Positions 45,358 to 56,659 are shown, counted from the first letter of the stretch. The stretch is DNA of 64,000 bases from Yponomeuta sedellus (GCA_934045075.1 OW203748.1:10804794-10868793), one strand, 5' to 3'. Translations and numbers: made by a program. Notes: generated from the sequence alone by a model not told the origin.

Positions 45358-45902
45358 TTTTTTGGTATGTTTATTTCCTTTCCTTTGAATTTATACACAC
45401 GTACGTCCCATTGTGGAGCCTAGGCTTTCTCTTCGAGAAAGAGAGAGAGAGAGAAAACTCTTTTGATTCATAAACATCCATTAGTCGCTCCATGCGCTCG
45501 AATTTCAGCGCCACTTTGCCTGCAATATGCATCAAGAGTATCGACATTATCGATAAGTGATACAGGCAGTTAGGCAGTAATTAGTGCTGTATATTGTCGA
45601 TATTATGATGGCGAGACTGCACTCTAACTGAGCGGCGAGCAAGCAGCAGGGATGGGGTAAAGTAATTTTTGGATGATATCGCTAGTTTTCTTCCGAAACT
45701 ACACAAAACAGTTTTGCACCAGACTTATGATAGAAATCATGTAGAGACTTCAAGGAAAGTGTTCTTTATCTATCTTTATACTGCAAATTAACAAAAGAAA
45801 TCTGAAAAACACTATCATTACAAAAATATAAAATATGCTCATTAAAAGTACAGTCGACAGCAGTTTAATTTTCATATTCTAAGTACCTATAATCTTAATG
45901 AT

Positions 45903-46200
45903 TCGCCATACTCATACATAGTTATATATTAAACGGGTCAAATCGCGATTATTTATTAGGTAAAACGTCATTAGCTTATTTTCCGACATTTTGAAAGCGT
46001 TACAGTTGCCGTGGTCTCGGGTGAAGTGAAGTGGTGGGTACAGTCAAATTGTTGTATTATGTTTTTGTTCTTGTTGCTAGCTACGCTACTCACGTAACTG
46101 AATACAGTTCATGGTGGCTTACACAAACATATGGTTAATTTATCAAATGAACATGCTTCTTTTTATTTATATTCACTTAATAAATTACGACTTTAACGTA
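45903..46200 (-). mobile_element. Second copy of the 40787-41150 element
   Basis: Shares ATACTCATACATAGTTATAT and TTACAGTTGCCGTGGTCTCG, and the interior reversed (GCTACGCTACTCACGTAACT). Confidence 0.55.
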
Positions 46201-46331
46201 TGTGGAGTAAACATTTTTTATAATGAATATAAATAAGTAATTTATTTATTTAATTAGACTTTGTCTTAACAGATATTAAAATTCACATTCAAACATGTTT
46301 TATTCAAAGTAATGAACGTTACATTTATTAG

Positions 46332-46412
46332 GTGGCAAGTGGCAGTCCGTAGTCTGCCTACCCCTCTGGGATACAGGCGTGAGGTTATAGGTGTATGTAA
46401 GTATGTATGTAT
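46332..46412 (+). mobile_element. LINE F tail fragment
   Basis: GGTGGCAAGTGGCAGTCC to GTGAGGTTATAGGTGTATG. Confidence 0.65.
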
Positions 46413-47021
46413 TTATTAAGTACAGGTATTTATAAATGCACTGACAAAACAATATTTATATGCATTTATGGCAAGACAGAGCGACCAAAAACCTAATCGA
46501 ACTCCATATATAAATATGTAGATAGATAAAAAATACTTTATTGTACATTAATTTCCATTAAATGATCAATCATAGGCTAACAATATTTTCGTGTTAATAA
46601 AAATTCGTTACTAGCTTAATATAATATTTTACTCCGTGGTGGGGACTTCTTATTAAGTGTATTACATGTTTGCCAAAATGCGCCGCTCTTCCTATATTAG
46701 ATTAATATAAATTAAGTTAGGTACATACATGCCTATTATATAATTTATTTTTTGTAACAACTATAAGTTCTACACCTTCTTTTTATTTCGAAGGAGACAA
46801 ACCCCTCATGAATATTACATTTAAATTTATCGATAAAAACAGACAATTCCAGTCCATATTACCCCATCCCTAGTAAGCAGCAATGCTATAATTTTCTTTA
46901 CAAAATACACCACTTACCTACCTCCTCTTAGATCCTTTCAATAAGTACCTAGCTACACTTTACTGGAAGTCAGTTTTGCTTATAAAAGGGTGTGTGTTTG
47001 TTATTGTTTGTGATACTTGTT

Positions 47022-47206
47022 GATATCAACCCTTGTATGTCCGCTCTGCTGGGGCACGTATCTCTTCCTGCAGCGCAGGAAGGTTAGGACATACTCCACC
47101 ACGGGGGGCAAGTCCGGGTCAGTGGAGGATTGTAAGACGGGCCGTACTGTCAGAAGTTATCAAGCCGCCCATAAGGCCTCTGACATGGCTTAACGACTGC
47201 CATTAT
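47022..47206 (-). mobile_element. 5S-derived SINE type A, 5'-truncated
   Basis: Reversed tail GGGTTGATATCAAC to CTGACATGGCTTAACG centre. Confidence 0.75.
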
Positions 47207-47399
47207 ACATCCCCCAATAGGGGATGTTTAAGGGCAAAATTAAACAGTTGCCGAGTGACCTTAGCTTACGACCTATACACAGACTACTGGACTAAAGTCT
47301 GTCTACTACAAGTCTGACTACTACAGACCTACCAAATATACCTACACAAAACATTCATAAAAATCTGTAAAGCCATTTCGGAGAAGTGCGATAACAAAC

Positions 47400-47470
47400 A
47401 CTTCTTCTTTTTCTTCTGGCTATATTACCTAGTCCAGTGCTGGACATAGCCTTCTCCTAATGAGCGACAC
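47400..47470 (-). mobile_element. RTE 3' tail fragment
   Basis: Reversed GCTATGTCCAGCACTGGAC and (GAA)n. Confidence 0.6.
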
Positions 47471-47719
47471 GAAAATTTTATAGGTATATTAGATTAAAAA
47501 TGTCAGAATGAGTGTGCGAGCGAGACAACGCTTTAGGTGAAACAGCAATCTACGACTTAATAATTAACGTACAGTCTGTTAGCTTTTAGAATATACCTCG
47601 GCTACTATCGAACAGAATCGGATATATGCGTGTAATAGAAATATCGGAATTAATATGACACTTACCCAATTTCGAAATCAGAACTCGATCAGTATCACAC
47701 TCGCGTGCTTTTGGCGAAA

Positions 47720-48074
47720 ACAATACAATACAATACAATACAATACAATACAATACAATACAATACAATACAATACAATACAATACAATACAATACAATA
47801 CAATACAATACAATACAATACAATACAATACAATACAATACAATACAATACAATACAATACAATACAATACAATACAATACAATACAATACAATACAATA
47901 CAATACAATACAATACAATACAATACAATACAATACAATACAATACAATACAATACAATACAATACAATACAATACAATACAATACAATACAATACAATA
48001 CAATACAATACAATACAATACAATACAATACAATACAATACAATACAATACAATACAATACAATACAATACAAA
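47720..48074. repeat. (CAATA)n microsatellite, ~355 bp
   Basis: Uninterrupted pentanucleotide. The long ORFs predicted across it on both strands are artefacts. Confidence 0.99.
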
Positions 48075-48286
48075 TAACTTTATTTAGACCAAAACAGTGA
48101 TCCTTAACTTTAAAACTAATGTTACAAGTAACAATCATTATTGTAGGTAACGTAATTCACTCACTTAATTAGGGATCGTAGGATCGATTGTGGTCCCCGC
48201 ACTCGGTCAAGCCTGTATCGCGGGGTCCTGTGATACTTTACAAGGTGAGGTTTAGGTAGAACAGAGATGATTGTTATGCTATATAT

Positions 48287-48342
48287 AATATTTATTTAAT
48301 ATTATCTGTATAATATTATACAGATAATATTAAATAAATATT
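48287..48342. repeat. Perfect 56-bp palindrome
   Basis: Centred between 48314 and 48315 in TATAATATTATA; no loop. Confidence 0.9.
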
Positions 48343-48565
48343 GTGTATAAATATTATAAACATAAATATTATAGGAAGACGTACATACAATGTAATTTAT
48401 TATAAATGTACAAATGATTATTTTAATATTAATAGCAAATTTTCTGTTTGTTTGTAAGAATGTGTCGATAGCCATTGATTTACAATTTGTTTTGCTTGAA
48501 AGACGGTAAGAAAACCGAAGCTTACTCTGGAGCCCGAGGTATATTCTAAAAGCTAACATACTGTA

Positions 48566-49482
48566 TTATGCTTCATGAGTGTGTGTGTGTCTCAAAGCAC
48601 AAATAAATGTGTTATCTATCTATTTTAGCAATCTTTGTGTTCGCGCGCGAATCGACGCGACGTAATCATGAATCTGTGGTCACTCATTGTTCATTATTCT
48701 GATCGCTCCGGTGCCGTCGCTCGTGCCACTCGCTCGCTACTAATTTATCCATCCATCTGCACACACATTCGCACGGTGACATACGCGCGTGATAAGTGCT
48801 CGAATTCTCGTGAAGTGATAGACATTTGGTGACCAAGAAACTTTATCAGCTCAAAGGACAATATTAGACTATAAGTGAACAGTGCAGGAGTGTTCTCCGT
48901 ACGCTGGACGCATCAGCTCATCCATCACCGCTCATCATCTGCCCAACAGCTAAAGCGAGCCATCATCCACCATCACCAAGTAAGTCCATTCACTTCACCT
49001 CCCATTCCGCTCTCTCAACCAGCCCATCGTGAGGTAGACCTAGCCAACACTGGCTAACTACCACTTTGTTTATGACTACATAAGTACCATTGCAAAGCAC
49101 AGGCCTTCTCACAGAGCGAAAGCATGGACAGAACCTTAAGACGGAAACACATTATTAAAACGCGACTCGACGCGACGTGTCGACAACTGATGTACACCGT
49201 GCGCATGGGGTCGCGTCGGATGTTCATAGTGTGATTGTAGTCATAGAAAATAGTACAGCGCTACACAAGAAATAAGTCTTGCGGATGTACCTGCGCAGAT
49301 GACCAAATTTTGGATGTGCGGCAAGTTGATCGACCAATCAGATAGTTTCATTTTGTGGCAGGCCGCGCGCCTTTGTTGCTATTGGTTGAATCAAAGTCAT
49401 CGATGCAGGTGACTATTCGTTTGGCAATATTAGCGTCAGCGAAATAGGTAGCGCTACTGCGGCAATCAATTCTGCACCTTAA
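48566..49482. other. Unassigned; possible LTR-element leader
   Basis: 48790-48860 has ATTTGGTGACCAAGAAAC, which resembles the LTR/primer-site junction of insect LTR retrotransposons, but no second LTR or gag is visible. The rest is CG-rich and unassigned. Confidence 0.25.
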
Positions 49483-50003
49483 GCGCTAGTGCACACATGG
49501 CGGAATCCGTGCGGATGCAAATCGCGCAGTTAGACCGGACGCATCTTATTTACATTAGCACCAAATTAATTCGTTCATACCTGTCCGCGCGGATTGACAA
49601 TCCGCGCGGCTACCGCCACTCAACCGCTTGAAAATCAATTCGCGCGGTCGCCGCTCGGATCTATTTACTTGACGTACCCAGAGCGCGTTCAGTCGCTGCG
49701 CGGAAGCCGTGCGTATAGGACGGTGACAATGGATCGCTTCGACACTGAGCTATTCATCGATGAGGTGGAAAAGAGACCTGCTTTGTGGGACATCCAATTG
49801 ACAGAATATTCCAATTAAATTATTAGAAACGGAGCAGAGCAGGTAGGAGCAACAAATACTCACATTATTGCTTCTTCGACTTCCATGATTGGACTGTCAC
49901 CCCATGCGGATGGCAGCGCTCTCCGCGCCTGACTGAACACATCCGTTTAGAACCGCGCGGTTTGCATCCGCGCGGAATCCGCCATGCATGTCTGAACTAG
50001 CTC
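49483..50003 (+). mobile_element. PIF/Harbinger-like element with TAA duplication
   Basis: TAA at 49480-49482 and 50004-50006. Ends GCGCTAGTGCACACATG and reversed GAGCTAGTTCAGACATG, followed in both by a GGCGGA(A/T)TCCG block. 521 bp, non-autonomous. Confidence 0.75.
49729..49818 (+). pseudogene. MADF-domain N-terminus, truncated
   Basis: MDRFDTELFIDEVEKRPALW followed by DIQLTEYSN and a stop. This is the first helix region of a MADF (Myb/SANT-like) DNA-binding domain, the kind of second protein carried by PIF/Harbinger elements. About 30 of the usual ~85 residues remain. It lies inside the element at 49483-50003, so it is a deleted-element relic, not a host gene. Confidence 0.65.
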
Positions 50004-50149
50004 TAACCGTATCGGTTAAAGATCGTGTTGAATGTACTTATAGCTTCGGGTACTTTCGTTACACGTCTTCTTAGTCTGCGCGAACGAAGATTCCCGAAGG
50101 GACTTTTATGATGTGGTCAAGTTTTACCAGAAATATTTTACGTAAGAAC

Positions 50150-50240
50150 CGTGTGAGTGAAGATGCCACTGGACGCTGTATAAATCATCCCATTACGTAG
50201 ATGCAGAGGCCAATATTTTAAACACTAATTTATTTAGCAG
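50150..50240 (+). mobile_element. SINE J tail fragment
   Basis: GTGAGTGAAGATGCCACTGG...TACGTAGATGCAGAGGCCAA, as in 2330-2420. Confidence 0.6.
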
Positions 50241-50274
50241 CATGTGCTCTAGTCTCCCGGGACCAGGCAGGTGG

Positions 50275-50540
50275 GACAAATGGTTGTTGGCTTTCGTAAC
50301 AATAAAGTATTTGTATTTCACAAAATAGCCAGTCATGCACTTGGCTACAAGTGCCCAAGGGAGTTGCAACCACGTTTACGTAATACTCGTAGTATTAACA
50401 AACGATCGAACTTGGTACAGGCCGGACAGCGGAATGACCACCAAGAAACGGGGTCGTACCATCGGACCGAGCGAACACGGAATAGTACTATTTATGTTCG
50501 CCAGACAGACCCCCAATGATGGCAAAACATTGCGCTACCG
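50275..50540 (-). repeat. Diverged satellite-related segment, inverted
   Basis: GATCGAACTTGGTACAGGCC and GGACAGCGGA match the reverse complement of the 51269-52392 satellite monomer (GTCCGGCACGCACCAAGTTT). Confidence 0.55.
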
Positions 50541-50572
50541 CCCTTATTAGGGGAGGGCTGTGTCCTTAATAA

Positions 50573-50810
50573 TAATATTGGCCTTTTTGCATCTACTTAA
50601 TGAGATGATTTATACAGCGTCCAGTGGTATCTTCACTCACACTAGATGGGTGAAGGGACCACTCCGACGCTGTAGTGCCTGGGTCATGGTTTTATAGATG
50701 GTATAGGCTTGCCCAGCACCTATACCATCCTGACAGCTTAGTCGGCCTAGCCCACAGGAAAGACTAGTCAATACGTGCGGAGCCAATCAAGCCGCGGGTT
50801 GCCGCTGTGT
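50573..50810 (-). mobile_element. SINE J, 3' portion
   Basis: Reversed match to 2165-2420. Followed at 50800-50845 by an RTE tail (GTCCAGCTGTGGACTATATA). Confidence 0.65.
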
Positions 50811-50914
50811 CCAGCTGTGGACTATATAGCCTGAAGAAGAAGAAGACAAGACCGAATCCGATGTCGGGCCCGTATTAAGTTGGACCTTCTGTTAATACTA
50901 TTACGCAGACATGG

Positions 50915-51268
50915 AGTCGCTCGTAGCCCCGGCTGCCCGAGTGATCTTAAACGATCATGAAGGTTAAACAACATAGGGCGCGTTCTATGCATGGACGGGT
51001 GACCGTTTACGACTAACGCTACATTTTTCCAAGCGGTGCCGTATTCCACAAGACACGTTAAGCAGTCAGTAGGCGCCGGCTGCCGTCGATCGACGGCAGT
51101 CGTTAAGCCAAGTCAGAGGCCTTAGGGGCGGCTTGAAAACTTCTGACAGTAAGACTTCTTGTCTTGCAAGTCTCCACCAATTCGGACTTGGCCTCCGTGG
51201 GCTATGGCGTAAAGATTCCTCAGGAAAGAGACCCGTACACCTCGATGGGGACATAATGGGCTGATGAT
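50915..51268 (+). mobile_element. 5S-derived SINE type B, full length
   Basis: Head GTCGCTCGTAGCCCCGGCTG, 5S-like GGTTAAACAACATAGGGCGC and GGACGGGTGACCG, tail GGGACATAATGGGCTGATGA. Its tail abuts the satellite. Confidence 0.8.
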
Positions 51269-52392
51269 GATAATGATGTTCGGAACACAACTTTCCCAAC
51301 GAACGGATATGGTATGGAGCGTACCGAATCCGCTGTCCGGCACGCACCAAGTTTGATCATCTGTTAATAGTATAGTAGTAATTATGTTCGGCAGACAACT
51401 TTCCCGACGAACGGATATGGTATGGAGCGTACCGAATCCGCTGTCCGGCACGCACCAAGTTTGATCATCTGTTAATAGGTACTATAGTAGTAATTATGTT
51501 CGGCAGACAACTTTACAGACGAACGGATATGGTATGGAGCGTACCGAATCCGCTGTCCAGCACGCACCAAGTTTGATCATCTGTTAATACTACAGTAGTA
51601 ATTATGTTCGGCAGACAACTTTACAGACGAACGGTTATGGTATGGAGCATACCGAATCCGCTGTCCGGCACGCACCAAGTTTGATCATCTGTTAATACTA
51701 TAGTAGTAATTATGTTCGGCAGACAACTTTCCCAACGAACGGATATGGTATGGAGCGTACCGAATCCGCTGTCCGGCACGCACCAAGTTTGATCATCTGT
51801 TAATAGTATAGTAGTAATTATGTTCGGCAGACAACTTTCCCGACGAACGGATATGGTATGGAGCGTACCGAATCCGCTGTCCGGCACGCACCAAGTTTGA
51901 TCATCTGTTAATAGGTACTATAGTAGTAATTATGTTCGGCAGACAACTTTACAGACGAACGGATATGGTATGGAGCGTACCGAATCCGCTGTCCAGCACG
52001 CACCAAGTTTGATCATCTGTTAATACTATAGTAGTAATTATGTTCGGCAGACAACTTTACAGACGAACGGTTATGGTATGGAGCATACCGAATCCGCTGT
52101 CCGGCACGCACCAAGTTTGATCATCTGTTAATAGTATAGTAGTAATTATGTTCGGCAGACAACTTTACAGACGAACGGATAAAGTATGGAGCGTACCGAA
52201 TCCGCTGTCCGGCACGCACCAAGTTTGATCATCTGTTAATACTATAGTAGTAATTATGTTCGGCAGACAACTTTACAGACGAACGGATATGGTATTGAGC
52301 GTACCGAATCTGCTGTCTGGTGCGCACCAAGTTATCTGTTAATACTAGTAGTAATTATGTTCGGCACACAACTTTTCAGACGAACCGATAAT
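51269..52392 (+). repeat. Satellite, ~11 monomers of 108-112 bp with 436-bp higher-order unit
   Basis: Core CGTACCGAATCCGCTGTCC and AAGTTTGATCATCTGTTAAT in each monomer. Four variants (CCCAACG, CCCGACG, ACAGACG with CCAGCACG, ACAGACG with GGTTATGG) occur in order twice, at 51291/51399/51511/51619 and 51727/51835/51947/52055, every pair exactly 436 bp apart. The final monomers are more diverged. Predicted ORFs are artefacts. Confidence 0.95.
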
Positions 52393-52485
52393 GCTCGAGT
52401 CCCGGCATGGGTGGGATACTTACCCTTAAATTAATACTTAATAATAATATTAACAACTTCCACACAAGTTCGCACAAGTCATTTA

Positions 52486-52790
52486 GTATAGTCTGTTAGC
52501 TTTTAGAATATACCTCGGCTGCTATCGGATAGAATCGGATATATTCGTGTAATAGAAATATCGGAGTTAATCGGTATCAACCCTTGTATGTCTCCACTGC
52601 CGGGGCGCGGGTCTCTTCCTGCATCGCAGGAAGGTTAGGCATACTCCACCACGGGGGTCAAGTCCGGGTTGGTGGAGGTTGTAAGACATTGGCGGGCCTT
52701 ACTGTCAGAAGTCATCAAGCCGCCCATAAGGCCATATATCGGAACTAATATGACACTTAATTTCAAAATTGAAACTAATATGACTAGGTA
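52486..52790. mobile_element. CAGTCTGTTAGC-type MITE, left part, split by a SINE
   Basis: TAGTCTGTTAGCTTTTAGAA...CGTGTAATAGAAATATCGG, then the SINE at 52573-52733, then ATATCGGAACTAATATGAC. Confidence 0.65.
52573..52733 (-). mobile_element. 5S-derived SINE type A, 5'-truncated
   Basis: Flanked by ATATCGGAGTTAAT (left) and ATATCGGAACTAAT (right), a probable 14-bp target duplication with two changes. Confidence 0.7.
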
Positions 52791-52797
52791 TATATAA

Positions 52798-52926
52798 AGT
52801 ACCTGGAACCGGCGTGCGTGCAAGCAACAACTTATGAACGTTGATGAAGCGAAGGTGATCTAACAGGATCGTGGCAAGTGGCAGTCTCTGGTCTCTGCCT
52901 GCCCCTCTGGGATAGAGGCGTGAGGT
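52798..52926 (+). mobile_element. LINE F 3' end
   Basis: CCTGGAACCGGCGTGCGTGC...GGGATAGAGGCGTGAGGT, running directly into (TATG)n. Confidence 0.75.
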
Positions 52927-53165
52927 TATGTATGTATGTATGTATGTATGTATGTATGTATGTATGTATGTATGTATGTATGTATGTATGTATGTATGTA
53001 TGTATGTATGTATGTATGTATGTATGTATGTATGTATGTATGTATGTATGTATGTATGTATGTATGTATGTATGTATGTATGTATGTATGTATGTATGTA
53101 TGTATGTATGTATGTATGTATGTATGTATGTATGTAGGTATGTATGTATGTATGTATGTATGTAC
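52927..53165. repeat. (TATG)n microsatellite, ~239 bp
   Basis: One interruption (TAGG) near 53135. It is the expanded 3' tail of the LINE F copy. Confidence 0.98.
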
Positions 53166-55065
53166 GTGTACCTCTACTTGAATAAATTTTGTAAAACAAT
53201 ATTTCTCGTGTTTGATTTTATGTTTCCGACTTCTCGAAATTCTTCTTTCCATACATGTTATCACACGGTTTAAATGACATTTGATGTCGACATTATCCCA
53301 TTCCTAGCGCTGTCAGTGTGACAGCTGTCGTGGAGCTCAATCTATATTTTACAGACTATAGTTTTGGTATGAATGACCATTTTGAGGTTAGAATCTTGTT
53401 TACTAGATTGGACAGGTGAGGGCGAATAGGCAATAGTGCGGCCACCCTGAAGGGCATCAGACATGCAACATTATTTATTTGCCATAACATTCTTCCAACT
53501 GCGGCTGGCTACAGCACGTATAAGAGCCTAATGTCTCCCATGTAACCCCCGGGCAATAAAATGCATGCAGGCAATAGCTGCAATGACCATAAAAGCCTGA
53601 CCGTTTCAGACGAATTACAAGTTAATATTTCATTTTCTCAAAGGAGTCCGCTGTGTGGAAGAAACGCGCGCGATAAAACACAAGGAAATGCAGTTCTCTG
53701 TTGTTATCGTTGAGCGTAAAGTTTGTAGGTTTGGGAAAAGGAAGATGTGTAGGCTGTTTAGAACTTTATAGATGGACGGAGGGACAGATTAGATGGATGG
53801 ATGATTGAAGAATACATGGGAATGTTTGAAGCACGGATGGTTTGAAGAGGGATGTATCTGTTTTTGTAGTATTTAGGTGATTAAATTAATCTGTTATCAC
53901 CATAGCGACGGCCGGCTAGAAAACTTGATGCAAAAAAAAAATTTAACTGCCTGAATCGAAAACCATTTCGAGCTAACCATCCAAACTACAGAATTTTGTA
54001 TGAGATTTTTATCATAAAAGATTTAAATACCCTTCATATGACCTCTGAGGACCTCTATGATGGATGACGTCACATGTTAAATCGTCTGTGGTAGTAGTTA
54101 TTCTGTGGAAAAACTACTAATGGCCTGTCAACTTCATCTGTCAAACACATCGATGTCATTCACATGTCACACTAAGCCACAGACAAATCCAATCGCGAGC
54201 TTTACCTACACACAGAGTATGTAACATATGACGTCACGCCGAATAATATTCATTTAATTAAATAACAATGATAAACTCGATTAATCACGAAAAAATACAA
54301 ATTAGTTTCTTAAAATTACGTCTACTATCAGAATATAAAATAAAATCCGATCATAAAAAAAACTTTGCATCCCTAATTGACAACATTTAAGTTTTTTAGC
54401 GTAGGTACGTATTTTACTGTCTTAAAGGTAACTAGATACGAAATAAAACGACCCATATTATTTTATTCTCGGAAATTCGATGATTTTCATAAATTCATAA
54501 TTTTCTGTTTGAATTTCGTCTTCTTCTAAAAGGACGTAACTGCCAAATGGCGTCACACATACGGTTTAATAAAACTAACACCCTTGCCGCCTTTTTAAAA
54601 ACCATTGGAATTAAGGAAAGGAAAAGTAATTTCTCTGTCATAACATTTTTAATATTAGGCAACGGTACCTCCTCATTCCACCGTATGTGTGACGTCATCA
54701 CACAATTTGTGGTTTTAATTATTTATTTTCTCTAAAATTAAGCAATAATAAAAATTCTAAATATTTTTTTCGTAATCAAAACAGCAAAATTAAGAAACGA
54801 TATTTTTAGTTTTGCGCGTTGTAAAATATGAAATGTTGTCAATTGCCATGCGCACTAAACAGTCTTGAAGCTGTGACGCAGATAATCTGCCTATGATGCC
54901 GCCACAAAAATTCAACGTTTGGTATTTAGATGGGGCTCTAGGAGGTGAAGAGAATTGTGTACTTTCGGATCTCAAAAAATTAGCAATAGGTTTAAGTTAC
55001 AAATGTAAATAAACAAATATATAAATAGAGAAATTGTTATGCACAAAAAAGGATATTGTACTTTA
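53166..55065. other. AT-rich, mostly unassigned, with TGACGTCAC-containing inverted segments
   Basis: ATGACGTCACATG at ~54065, TATGACGTCACGCC at ~54229, and GCGTCACACATACGG/CCGTATGTGTGACGTC (54551/54682) are paired motifs suggestive of MITEs. The 54362-54377 end, reversed, reads AGGGATGCAAAG. No gene supported. Minus ORF 54790-54975 unrecognised. Confidence 0.35.
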
Positions 55066-55077
55066 TAATTTGTACTT

Positions 55078-55372
55078 TTATTGGTTTGGACATGTGGAGA
55101 GGATGAAGGAAGAAAGATTGACGAAACAAATAGGTATAATATACTGCGAATGTGAGTGGAAGGGCTGGTAAGGGTCGTCTCAGGCGGACATACTTCGACC
55201 AGATAGGGGATGTATTAGCAAAGGGAAAGATAAAAAGTACCCGGAACCGGCGTGCGTGCATGCAACAACTTATGAACGTAGATGAAGCGAAGGTGATCTG
55301 TCAGAATCGTGGCAAGTGGCCTCTGTGGGTGGCCTGGTCTCTGTCTACACCTCTGGGATACAACTATTATCT
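55078..55372 (+). pseudogene. LINE F ORF2 C-terminus, frameshifted
   Basis: Reads WFGHVERMKEERLTKQIG, then in another frame GRAGKGRLRRTYFDQIGDVL, NRRACMQQLMNVDEAKVI and NRGKW. It stops before the usual (TATG)n tail. Confidence 0.75.
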
Positions 55373-55379
55373 ACAGTAA

Positions 55380-56655
55380 AGCCAATTTAATAGGTCACAT
55401 TTGACACTCCATCAAAATTCGTCAACGTAACCTTGTAACGCAGGGCACACAATATTATTTAGTTTTTCAAAATTAGAACTGCACAATTGCTTCACTTTCT
55501 TCAGTTAATAATACAAATTTATTGTAATAATGTCAAAAGAAGGCATTATTACGATTTGCTTTGACTAATAAACCATTCTAAACTTAATAAACAATGTTTG
55601 TCCTAAAAAACTGAACTTCATCACAAGGTTACGTCGGTCAACCCTTTTTGTTTTTAAAAACTAGGGATGTTACCGTAAAAATCAAAGGAATCATAAGTGA
55701 AAAAGTTGTATTGAATGCAATGATTACCTAAGTAAAGGAATGTATCGCCATACATAATTCCATATTGTGATTATTTTATTAGTAGATTGTAAAATTAGTA
55801 TGCATCACATAAAGACGAAATTTTATAGCATGAGAAGGGAAAATAGTAGTTTGAGATACCGTTGCATAATAAGGGTTCTTATAACACTAGTGTATTTTAA
55901 AGAAATGAACTGTAGGCGAGTTTTTTTTATAGTATCACACGATTGTTATAAGACCAAGTTATGTACAGTGTCATACACTACTTTATCTACTCTCATACTA
56001 TAATACTTACATAAAAACAGAACCAAATTTTGTTTATATTGAAAAGTTTTTTTAAATGTTAAATATTGGCGCCAAGGCGCAAACATCGATTGCGCATGCG
56101 TGTTGCGTCGGCGCGGACTCGTTCATTGAAACCTTTTTTTTAAGTAGAGGTTCAACCTTCTTGGTCCAGCTGGAGGTTGTATAGGTGTACGTTATGATTA
56201 AAAAGTTATATTATTATACAGGTGTCCATACAAGACCTGTATCGCAATAAAACTTTATTTTTTTGTTTTTGACCTATGCGTAATGTTTGTCAAGAGATTT
56301 GTTTTCATTATTATATTATTCTTTCAATAATATAAAAAATACAAAAATAATTGAATAAAGACAAAATCAGTTTCATTTTTTTTTATCTTGTTTTTCTGCT
56401 GATAGCAGAATAGGCAAAGGACTTTCGTCCGTTCAGCCAGGTCTAACGTTTTTTCATTTTATGTATCCGAAGACAACTTGTTAACGCAGGTAATCCATTG
56501 TATAAGGTCAAAGTCAAATATTTGTTGTGTTTTATAAATATCTTTTTCGTTTGAGTGTTAATTTTTAGACGATTTATCTTGTAAATATTTTCTTGTTTCT
56601 CGTTTCATTATAATATTATTACACTTTTAGGCAAAAAAAAAACTCGTAGGATGTT
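55380..56655. other. AT-rich stretch, unassigned
   Basis: Includes AGGGATGTTACCG at 55666 (similar to the ISL2EU terminus but unpaired) and GGCGCCAAGGCGC near 56070. No gene supported. Confidence 0.35.
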
Positions 56656-56659
56656 CTTG

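Larger units (their letters stand above)
45647..46872. mobile_element. hAT-like non-autonomous element, 1226 bp
   Basis: 8-bp flanks GCAAGCAG/GTAAGCAG (7 of 8 match). Ends CAGGGATGGGGTAA and, reversed, TAGGGATGGGGTAA. 8-bp duplications and (C/T)AGGG ends are hAT traits. The interior holds later insertions (45903-46200 and a LINE F tail at 46332-46412). No transposase ORF. Confidence 0.65.
47572..48563. mobile_element. TA-flanked CAGTCTGTTAGC MITE enlarged by an internal LINE tail and microsatellite
   Basis: TA at 47570-47571 and 48564-48565. Ends CAGTCTGTTAGCTTTTAGAA and reversed CAGTATGTTAGCTTTTAGAA. The interior holds (AATAC)n joined to AAATAACTTTATTTAGAC, a LINE 3' tail in reverse, and a 56-bp palindrome. 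Confidence 0.7.

Noticed and set aside
47586..48138. 131-160 aa ORFs of NTIQY/YCIVL repeats on both strands
   Set aside because: Artefact of the (CAATA)n array, whose 5-bp period keeps frames open.
51066..51887. ORFs repeating PDSGFGTLHTISV
   Set aside because: They read the satellite monomers on the minus strand; variant monomers break the frame and there is no gene context.
51269..52392. CRISPR-like array
   Set aside because: Repeats are contiguous 108-112 bp monomers without unique spacers, and the DNA is eukaryotic.
55666..55690. Additional ISL2EU terminus
   Set aside because: AGGGATGTTACCG matches the element end but no inverted partner was found within a few kb, so I did not annotate an element.
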